NCBI GenBank assembly: GCA_947034895.1
Contig: OX344764.1
Coordinates: 10,540,001 to 10,604,000, forward strand
Direction: 5' to 3'
DNA length: 64,000 nucleotides
Source of the DNA: Rhytidiadelphus loreus
Lineage: Eukaryota > Streptophyta > Bryopsida > Hypnales > Hylocomiaceae
Shown here: piece after piece, positions 45,565-55,275 of the stretch
Layout of the letters: the number at the start of each line of letters is the position of its first letter
How positions within the stretch are numbered: position 1 is the first letter of the stretch
Made by a program: the position numbers and the translations under genes
The notes under the pieces: generated by a model
Told to the model about the DNA's origin: nothing
What the model saw: the letters and a program-made list of their open reading frames with translations, nothing else
Database searches by the model: none

Positions 45565-46891
45565 CTTGGCGGCCAACATAAATTTCGGCCCGCAGAAGAG
45601 ACCACAGACGTTCTCTTGAGGTGCCGCAAAATCCTGGAGGATTTGTAGGTAGAACTCCATCCTGAGTTCTTTCGCGGTGATCCTCCACTTCGCCTCCGTG
45701 TTCTTTGACACTTCATTGTAGTACTGGCAGTTGTCTGGCGTTTCGTATTCACGCTTCACCCAACCCCGGACTGAAGTGGCAAATTCGTTGTCCTTGCGGA
45801 ACAAGAACAAGAGAGGAACGTCGTCAGCTATGTTGCGATTTGTGCAGTTGTCCAACATCTCTGCCTTAGTTGGCACGTAAGATGACTGCACGCAATCATA
45901 GTCCTTCAACTTGTAGGCCACGAATTTTATGGCAGCCTTCATGTCAACCTTGCTGTGTAAAATGAAGAGCCAGACTAGTGGCTCTGACATTTTCGGCTCC
46001 ATAACATCTGAGAGAAACTTGAGCAGCGGGTCAATTTCAACTATTTTGTTTGTGACCTTGCTCTTTGGATACTCTCTCACGTCCAACAACGCCAAATAGA
46101 TCTCACGTTGCTGGTACTGGTATTGCGTATTGGTCACCAGTGCCTTTGCCGCAATATCAATGCCCCTGACCTGCACACCTCCAGCTGGCTCTGGAAGCCT
46201 GTACTTCAGTCGCATGAACTTAGAGAACATATGAAGGACCTCGGGAAAATTCTTCCCCAGATCCTTGGCTCGTTTACTCCAAGCGTCGTTTTGAAGCCTC
46301 TTCTTGAAGTATTCGTTCTTGGGGTGCGAGATGAGGAAGTCCCATGACGCGGATGTAAACCTGTGTCGTGCTTTCCAGGACTTCCATGTCCTTTCAATGA
46401 CATCTCCCCCATTATCTATCAGTTTGAGGGCGGTTTTGATGGTTGCGAGGTCCTGGATGACCACTTTCTTTCTCTTCCTCCGCTCCACCCAATCCCCAGC
46501 AGCCATGTTATCCGGGACTAGGATTTTCGTCTTGGACACAGACACCTTCGGATATGTTGCTATCCGTTTAGGCGTTTCACCGAGCAAGTGCTGCGCAAAT
46601 ACTCCGTAGTCCTTGTCTGTGAAGTGTTCGCAATGACGGAAGAACTCTCTCTTCAGAGACATTGCTTTCCTCTTGAAGCCTTTCAGATCCTTGAATTGCA
46701 GCCCAGTTATAGGCTCAATTAACTCACCCTCTGCATGCTTCGTGAGGAATCTCTCCCAAAACGCGAAGAGATCATCGGGTAATGTGATGATCTGAATTTC
46801 GTTCTTCAGATCGTTTAGACTTTTTACACAGGCTCCTTCTCTTCCTAGGTTGAGGTTCTGATATCGATCGAGAACTGCAATGGTGAATTCC
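45565..46891 (-). CDS. middle exon of the mosaic gene
   Basis: About 442 residues between the acceptor GTGCAG|GAATTC (46891) and the donor AAG|GTTCGT (45564), both phase 0, open throughout. Moderately basic, with repeated W-, K- and L-containing helices (K-R-K-A-M-S-L-K-R-E-F-F, W-S-K-R-A-K-D-L-G) and a basic patch R-R-K-R-K-K-V. I recognise no named domain. Its length and conservation of frame suggest that the transposon protein was under selection until recently. Confidence 0.6.
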
Positions 46892-47118
46892 TGCACGACA
46901 AATATATTCCCGAGTATTAGGAGTGTTCAGTTCTCTGACATCAACAGAAGACATAGTATCCTCGAGTCGACGATACCTGTTAAACCACTATTTTTGACTA
47001 ACACATTACTTCCTAGATCATTCAGTGTACCACAATAGTTCTATATGTTCATATATCATTGACTGAAACTCTTGAAGTATCGTCGACTCGACGATACTTA
47101 AAAATAAATTCGCCTCAC
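46892..47118 (-). promoter_or_regulatory. intron with two 19-bp palindromes
   Basis: Intron between GAG|GTGAGG (47118) and GTGCAG (46892). It holds TATCCTCGAGTCGACGATA (46957-46975, one arm mismatch) and TATCGTCGACTCGACGATA (47078-47096, perfect). Confidence 0.65.
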
Positions 47119-48543
47119 CTCGTACTTCGCCAAGTCATATACTGCCTTATTTCTCCGGGTCACCGCCTCCGTTGCTACATCTGTGGCTCTGTGGCAGGTC
47201 AACCAAATATTCCGAAGGCTGATTATCTGATTCCCCCATGTCGGCTGGGCGTGATTAAGGTGATTTGTGCAATTGTAAAACTTGGAGATGTTCCTTAACT
47301 TGTTTGGATTCAAGGACCACACAATCCAAGCGTCCCAGATTTGGAGCTCTATCCTCCTAGCCTCACCGCACCCTTCCTTCTGAAGCTCTTTTGAAGCGGT
47401 TACGCTATGCTGGCCATTAATTATCATGAATTTGCCAATTCTTATGTCGTCCCATTTCTCCGGCTTCCTCTGCAGTAGCTCGTTATTTAGATCCATAGGA
47501 GTGAGACATAAAATTTGACGCTGCTTTTTGTGCCCAAGTTGCACAAGTTCATTTTTAACTGACTCCACTATGTCAGTCTGCAGTGTGCGAATGATGTACT
47601 GGTCTCGCGCTATTATGCACTGCTTGATATGAACCTGTACAACCTCTTGGTCTAGAAGAAAGCATGACTTGTGATCAGTCCAGAAATCTCGTTGATAAAT
47701 AGCAAACTTCTCGTGCTCTTTCATTTTTGACTGTGATGTCGACGGCGTTGCTTCTGCTGTCGTTAGTATTGACCCCGAACTTCCTGCCCCAGCAGTTTCA
47801 CCCGGAAGGTTTGATTTTCTCCTCTTCCTACTTGATTCCCCTGGTTGTTGTTGGAGTGGATCCCGCTGCCTGGGTTGGGACATCGCTTGTGATGGTCTGG
47901 TACCGCGACTGCCCTCCCCAGTACGACCAGAAGGAGGTTGCTGACCAGCATCAGATGCTCTCCTTGTTTCTCGAGACTGATTCCCACCCACGGTTGGGAG
48001 AGGAACCATATTTGTTAACGCGTAATGGTCTAGCGTTTGCCAAATTAGTCGCAGTCTACTTGCGTTGGATTTGGCAATGCCGTTCCTCCAGGGAACGTAT
48101 CCGCATTTTTCAAATTCTTCGTTCAAGGAATCCATTTCGGATCCCTCTAGGAAGGTCATGAGGTTCTCCAGGTCAAACTTCCCGTGGTAAGCATTCACGT
48201 CGAGTACGATAGAGTGACAATGCTTGCTTGGGTTCCCAGCATCGTCTACATCGCGTAGGACTATGACTACGTAGTTGCTCTGGTAGTCGTCGATAAGGAT
48301 GACCTTTTCTTTCATGTTCCATGGGAGATATTGGGTTTTTCCCTGAGGTCGATATCTTAAGTAGACGTAATTCTTCCAACGGCTAACCCCGAAACTCCAC
48401 GTACTGATGTGCTCTTTTAATTGCCACAATTTACCGTAGGTGGCCTCCATTTCTTGCAAGAATGGTTCGTCGTCTATGGGGATGTTGAATGGCTCCAGAT
48501 GACGTTCCGTCATTGAATAGTTATACTCATCCTCAGTCGCCAT
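47119..48543 (-). CDS. first exon of the mosaic gene, with a ParB-like part
   Basis: It starts at ATG 48543 (M-A-T-E-D-E-Y-N-Y-S) and ends at the donor GAG|GTGAGG, about 475 residues. After a charged N-terminal part and a Q/S/R-rich linker with a basic cluster (S-S-R-K-R-R-K-S, a likely nuclear signal near residue 236) comes R-I-G-K-F-M-I-I-N-G-Q-H-S-V-T-A-S. Its N-G-x-H followed by an A-S helix resembles the ParB/sulfiredoxin-type N-D-G-x-H-R signature with the R replaced. Then follow a W-rich helical part and R-R-N-K-A-V-Y-D-L. ParB-like folds bind CTP or cut DNA in bacteria; a role in this transposon is a guess. Four palindromes lie within 500 bp upstream. Confidence 0.6.
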
Positions 48544-48593
48544 CGCCTTGTTCCTGGTTTCTGCATTTCAATAATATTTTCAGTAAACTATGA

Positions 48594-49063
48594 TATCGTC
48601 GACTCGAGGATAGACTTAGCAGTATGTAATTCACAATATTGGACCGCTTTGTAACATGTCCTGATTAATTTTTATTAGTTTAAACTAAACTCTCTCTAAT
48701 TACAAAAAAATTATGTGTGGAATTTCTTGTAGAAATTTCTGCGTGGATTTTAATGGAAAATGCTGAAGGTTTTTAAATTTACTTGCCTTTACTGTTTGCA
48801 GGGTATCGTTGAGTCGACGATACCTACTGCAGGGTTCGGTATGGGACGATAATGCATTGCCTCTGCATTTTCTTTTTTCTTTTCGACTTCATTCTGTATT
48901 GTTTGGAGGACGGTTGGTAGTGACTTGTCGTTATTTGATTGCAAGTGGTAGTTGAGGTCATTATTTTCTTGTCAATCTTCTGGTTTTTGATTTCTGGTTA
49001 TCTTCGAGCCGACGATAGACTCTCTGTATGTCCCAATATTTATGTATCCTCGACTCGATGATA
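48594..49063. promoter_or_regulatory. cluster of four 19-bp palindromes upstream of the mosaic gene
   Basis: Copies at 48594-48612, 48804-48822, 48999-49017 and 49045-49063, all variants of TATCSTCGASTCGASGATA with one or two arm changes. They begin 51 bases upstream of the ATG at 48543, the place expected for promoter or UTR elements. No TATA box was assigned. Confidence 0.65.
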
Positions 49064-49069
49064 AACCTT

Positions 49070-52000
49070 GTCAATGTGAATGAAATGTATCAATTGAACA
49101 GAAACCCTAATTCCACTATTGGGTATGTTATACTATAATATTGAAAAGCTCATTGAACTATAAACCCTGCATGAAAGATACAGAAACCACAAACCTTGAA
49201 ATCTCTTTCTTGTTGTACTTTGGGACGCTCCACACAGAAAGCTTGAAGTTTGAGTATACAAACTGATGAAATGAAAGTATAATTAGTTTCAAGGAAAATT
49301 CATGCCCTAAATGACTAAAAAATTAGTAGTAACCCTAAACCCTAAATCCTTCATTCCAAACCAAAATCGAAGGACAACCAACTTGAACACAAATTCTAGG
49401 AACAGTTCACCAGAATCATTATTTGTAAAATCTGAACCCTTGTAAGCCACAAGCAACAATGAACCAATAACGTAACTTCTAGCAAACCACAAACAACTTC
49501 AAGGAAGATAGATCACTTGCATGTGGCAATGAATGTCACAAGAATCTAAATGGCAGCTGCAACTTAAAAAGAAAGTGTCTGTCCACACGCTGCTCACTTC
49601 CACCTACTGGCAGTACAGAGGACATGCTCATGCTCAAACAGCAACAACAAATTAAAACTAAACCATTCACTTCCCAAGCAGTTCAAGAATACACGGAACC
49701 TCTGAAAACTGAACCGATGTGGCTGTCGCACTTGGACTAACTAAAGTTTAAAACAAATAACACACAAGCCAATCACTCACACAAAGAGTGCAGAAAAAAA
49801 CCTTGTGACGTGACCCCGTGGCCCTCCAGCAACAATGGTAGGAACAAGAACCCTGAAGCGGGAGCGCACGCAAGCAAGAACGAAGCGAATCCGACCAGCA
49901 GCGCAGCAGCAGCTCCGATATCAATAGCAGCAGCAGCAGCGACCGCGATCCGCGCTCTCCGATCCCTAAACCAGCAGCGCAGCAGCACCAACGCAGCAGG
50001 AAGCAGGTAGGAAACCCTAGTGAAAAGAACGAAAACAGCACTGCGTCCGAAGTCCGAGGAGAGAGAAGACTCCCCGAACCTACGCCGACCCGCCGAAGAT
50101 TGCCACCGAACCTGATGCTAAGCCCCAGAAAGTTACCAAACCTGATGCCGAATTTCAGCATTTAAAAATATATGTCTAAGTAAATATATGTCTAAGTAAG
50201 TTACCAACTAAATGGGAAAAAAATTGCCTCAAATTCCCTCGTAGTATTTTAAATACTAAGGAAAATGCCAAATTTGCCTAAATAACTGCATAGAAGGATT
50301 GAAAAGTGTTTTTGGGTCCAAAATATGGATGAATGTAGAAATACAATGCTTCCCCAATTTTGAAATGATAAACATCGTGGCATTTTGTCAAAAAAGAAAA
50401 GAAAAGGGGAACTACCAACATAACTCGAACGCTAAAGTGTTGTGCTTAACCCCTTAACACCTCAATCATTTTTCAAATTTTCATACATTTTTGTTTATAT
50501 CTTTATATTGTAATACCATCTACCAAAATGAACTTCTAAAGGATTCTCATTTTTTTGGGGATTCTCATCTCCTTAAAGACACCCAAAAAAAAATTATTTG
50601 AGTCTTCAAAAAAATGTGAAGACCCTAAAAAAAATTAATAAATTGAAGTTGTAAATAAATCGCACATGTTGAATGCATGAGCATTTCAAAAAAACCAATT
50701 TCATGTCAAGAAATTTTTAGGGGATATGAAGATGATGCCCGTATGCCCGTAAGCAGTTCTTTAAGAAGAACTGGTCCACAAAAGAGATATCATCCATCTC
50801 ATGCAAAAAATGTAATGAACATAAAACAAATGATAGGCATAAGTTTTAGGCGTATTCTTTACTTTAGACGCTTTGGTGTTCAATTTTTATAAAATTATAG
50901 AGCATGTCTCATTGTTTTCATGTTTTATCTTTAAAAAAAAAATGTTAGAATTATAGTATATCCTAAACCCTTACAAAATTGTACTTGTGCCAAACGTATA
51001 AAACTTTGACATATTTATGTGAACTTGAATTCCTTCTAAGTATGTGACTTACAGAAAAAAAACTATTGTAAGTTTTGCTAAGATTGTAGAATTAAATTAC
51101 AAAATACTATCAAAACAATTCTTCATTATTAAAGAAGACGTTCTACAACATAAATTGTTTAAATTCAAAGAATTTAAAAGAGTTTCAAATCATGACCATT
51201 TAATATTATTCTTATTTTTTTTCTTTAATTTAAAATAGAGAGGACCTTTTCACCCTAAACCCTAGGCTATAGTTCACTTAAAGTGGATATTATGTACCTT
51301 AAATGAAGGGTGTAGGAAAAACTTCATGCCCTACCTACTTATTATTTCTAACCATAATTGGTCAATCTTTAATTCTTTATTAATTTAGTTGACTACGACA
51401 TTGAAATAATTAATAACACACTTTGTACAAAGAAGTACTTGTGTCTACTATTGGGGCATCCCAATCCATGAGTTGAAGCATAACTGACTTCAAAATGCAC
51501 CATGATTGTATTAGGACATTGCAATTACTTATGGTCTTTGCATTTGTGACCATTTCTTTATGTCATAGTCATAATGAATCCATGCTACCACACTTGAAGG
51601 TATTCTTTAATGTATGTTGTTTAAAAATTAAACAGTAAATACAAGTATGGTCAATGTTGAAGAAGTCACTCCGAAGTTCTTACAAGTAAGACCAATTAAA
51701 TTTTTTTTATCTCCATGATAATATTGTTCTCGAGAGCCACCCTAATCCTTTTTAAATTTTTCTCTGAAAACTTATAAGAATTGCTTCAAAAAAATATTCG
51801 TGTAGATTATATTTTCAATTACAACCGTATTTTGCCCAAAAAACTAGCATTGCCCATAACATTCTTATGACTGGTTTCAATGTACATAACCAAACTAAGC
51901 TCTAATTTTCAAAAGCTTGAACAAAATTTAAAGATATTATGACTTTTCCAATTGTTCACTACTAATAAACACATACAACATGTACCTCATGTAAATAACT

Positions 52001-53270
52001 TCTTCCTCAACTTCTTGTAATCATAAATATGCAACCTATTCCAATTTTTTGAACCCACCTTGTAACATGTATTGTATGCCATGTATTTTTGGGCTTGCAT
52101 TTCTACACTACCGTTCATAGAAATATTCTTTTTACGTCAGGATTAGGTGGTACATAACAATAAATATTAGCATGAACCTTTTTTGATCATGGACCCTCCA
52201 TCTGAAGAGTATTTATAACTTATCCCTATGTTCTTAGCCCCCATTGACACCCATATTGCATGCCATTTACTTTGTTCCTTGAATTTATAAACTGCAAATC
52301 ATGGTTTTATTCCTTCAACACCAGTATTACATAGTATTGATCTTAAAATACACTTCATTTGGTTAAAATACATGTAGAAGTTTTCAATGTTTAGGAGATG
52401 TACAATGTGTGATAGAATTCATTTCAATGAACACTGTTGTATTCTGTTTCCAAAGTGAATAACTCATGAACATGAAAGTCCATACCTTGTAGTTCAAAAA
52501 ATCAAAGGTATTTAATTCATATGAGGAAGAAGAAAAAAAAAATATAAATTATAAGATGTAGAGCTCAATGCATTGTCTATTTTAGTTGATGGAACACTAC
52601 ATTGAACCCTAAACTTATTACTACGTGAGCATCTTAATTATTCAAAAATGAATCTATAGGATGAATATTGTAATGCAAATTTTACAATTTTGCGAAAAAC
52701 ATTGTTAGAAAAGGTGAGGTTCATTTGAACTATAATTCTCCAACTTCATGCTACGCACAAGAACTATTAAACTGTCGGATGAACTTCAAACACAATTCTA
52801 CTTATCAATTCTTTGAATACTCATTTCTTTCCTAATGTTTTTTTTTCATCCATTGTCACTAAACTTCTCAACCAAAAATCACATGAACTTCTAAAGCTTT
52901 TCTTAGTCACTAATTTCGCATGCACATGCACATGCAAAAAGAGATTCCACATGCAAAAAGAGAGTTCAAAGATATTTATAGTTTTAACACATTATAATCC
53001 TTCAACCCTTAAATGATATTGTGGTGTGTTTTTCTATTCCTTTGAGATCTCAAACATGTCTACTTTAAATTTGTAAGGTTATAAGTTTTTTAAATGACAC
53101 AACATACTAGAAAGTTGTCTTGTAGTCCATTTTAGAGCAAATTCATAGAGGCTCAAAATAGATCTTGGGCATTTAGGGGTAAAATATGCCAGACAAACAT
53201 GATTTTAGGGTTTAGGCTTTCTCTCCAAAAAAAAAATTGTATTTTAGAGAGTCACCTAATGGAAAAACAC
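49070..53270. other. 4.2-kb internal spacer of the transposon, no supported gene
   Basis: AT-rich. A (GCA)n-like GC-richer patch at 49860-50000 gives mirrored open frames on both strands (49748-50161 minus, 49810-50010 plus) and is not called. Isolated AACCCTAAACCCTAAA words occur near 49330. The rest has only short frames. Confidence 0.45.
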
Positions 53271-53279
53271 CCTCGGAAG

Positions 53280-53395
53280 ATTAGAGGTCAAATATTCTTT
53301 ACCGTAAACCCTGAAGACCCTAAACCCTAAACCCTAAACCCTAAAAATCATAAAGTCTAAACCCTAAAATCCTAAACCCTAAACCCTAAAAAAAA
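53280..53395. repeat. interstitial plant-type telomere repeat
   Basis: At least nine CCCTAAA units, four of them in direct tandem around 53317-53345, with degenerate copies around. This is the Arabidopsis-type telomere unit. It lies inside the 18-kb transposon, not at a chromosome end as far as the window shows. Confidence 0.8.
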
Positions 53396-53399
53396 TACA

Positions 53400-54240
53400 C
53401 CTTAAATGCATACCCACTTGTCTAAAACCTTGAAATCATGGTGAAAGGCTGAATCTGAAATAGACAGAATCGCAAGAAAGCACTCCTAAAAGGATGGCAC
53501 TTTATTTTCTGATGCACTGACAGTGAAGCCCATGTCCTCGAGGTCAACGGAATACGGAAATACAGGGCAACTGTGAAGGAAAGGAATCTATTTTTTTTGG
53601 ATTCTTGTCAAAAGGTCTTTAAAAGCGCTCCCGAATACGGGAAGCATTTAATTATTGTTGTCAGTGCAAGTGCATGAATGAGCCGTTAATTTGCTGTTGA
53701 TTTCATGCCAAATTTTGAATTCTACAATGTTGGCGCCCATTCTTTCCCGCCCTTCGTACGTTACAGATTCCTAGTTTCTATTGGGTATCTTCATGCTGCG
53801 CCCTCGAATTCGCTTTGGAACCGCGCACCTGAAGTTCTTCTCCTCATTTTCTTGCAGCTCTAGCACTTGTGGACACCACGTTTTCTCCAGATTTCCCGAG
53901 AAGTCTTTGTTTTTCTGTTGCTGGTTATGCAGTCTGTGTAGAGCTCTGTAATCCCTCCCATGGTCCTTCATTCTCAGAGCTAGTAAGTTGTATTTTGATT
54001 TGGGCTTTTCCATAGTACTACTAATCCTTGTTTGTGCTTCGAGTCATTTCTTGAATGATCCTATGTTCATATTTGTGATGTAAGTATTTGTCTGTTCGTA
54101 GTAATGAATGAGTTTTCGGACTTCTGGTATGGAAAGAAGATGTGTGTGTGAATTCTATCGCTTTGACTAGGTTTGCGAACTTCCGATTAATACGGCGGAA
54201 AATGCGGAAATATGTTCTGTGTACTTTTAATGTCCTGTAT
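53400..54240. other. stretch without a supported gene
   Basis: Minus-strand frames at 53771-54013 and 54021-54272 (80 and 83 codons) lack motifs and adjacent splice logic. Otherwise featureless. Confidence 0.35.
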
Positions 54241-54246
54241 ACAGGG

Positions 54247-55243
54247 TATTGTCGAGTCGACGATAACACCATTCAGTCATGAAAATCTCATAGTCATAGT
54301 TAAGTCGACAATACCCTTGAGCACCGAATTATGGAGGTTCATCGTATAGTACATGATACCCATCCTCCAACAAATTTTGGAGGCTTATCATCGAGTCGAC
54401 GATAATAATTTTGAACGGATTGCTTCGGGAATCCTGGATTTGATGAAATTCCGTGCCCACCTAATTCTGAATAATATTATCGAATCAATGGTAGTAAGTT
54501 TCTCACTACTGATACTGTACGGAATTAACTGTTTTGAGCAAGGGATTCTATGTATATATAATTTATTGGATAATAAATATTCTGGAAATATAGTTTATTT
54601 AAATAATTCAGTTGCGAAGAATAGGAAAATTCCATCCTGTTTTTTTTAAAGTTTATACTAGAGTCCCGGAATACTGCTTTGCCATCACGTACTTCATGTT
54701 ATCCTCGAGTCGAGGATAAGCTGGAGTTCTCCTTTAGTCAAGACACTAACTACTTTGACATTGATGTACACTCCTTTAGTAAAGCTATCATGTTCATCTT
54801 TAATCGAGAAATTAATATACTAGACAGATATGTCGTTCTTGTTGCAATTGTGTATAATTACTTCGTCTTTGAGATGACATGATGAATACTGAAATCTTAA
54901 CGTACACTCTTAGTAATGAAAATTAATGATTATTACTTCATCCTTGAGTTGACTATATTTACATGGATTGTGTTCATCATGAAGTTCAAGTTTTCTGGTT
55001 TACTGAAAGTGTCATGTGACGTAGGGAATGAATGTAATAGAGTATTTGCCTAAAATTTGTGGTCCTCTGCTCTCTCTTTTCTTCTAAGGAATTTGAACTT
55101 TAAGTGATTATCGTCGAGTCGATGATATTGAGGATCCACTAATCACATCAAAATCTAGTTATGACAAATTTCAGTACGATTTGGAAAGAATTTCGTGACT
55201 TGCATTTTACATTTGCGATTTGTTGATCGTCGATTCGAAGATT
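54247..55243. promoter_or_regulatory. cluster of 19-bp palindromes upstream of the DUF7869-like gene
   Basis: Clear copies at 54247-54265, 54386-54404, 54700-54718 (perfect) and 55109-55127. Half or weak copies lie at 54295-54313, 54478-54496 and 55225-55243. They lie within 1.03 kb before the ATG at 55276. TTTTTTGCAG sits directly before that ATG, so part of this region may be a 5'-UTR intron. Confidence 0.7.
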
Positions 55244-55275
55244 AATCTTTCTAATGTCATCTGATTTTTTGCAGA

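Noticed and set aside
49748..50161. Open frames on both strands in a GCA-rich patch
   Set aside because: Caused by a GC-rich trinucleotide-like tract that opens several frames at once. No motif, no splice logic.
53280..53395. A chromosome end
   Set aside because: The telomere units are few and degenerate, with transposon sequence continuing on both sides.
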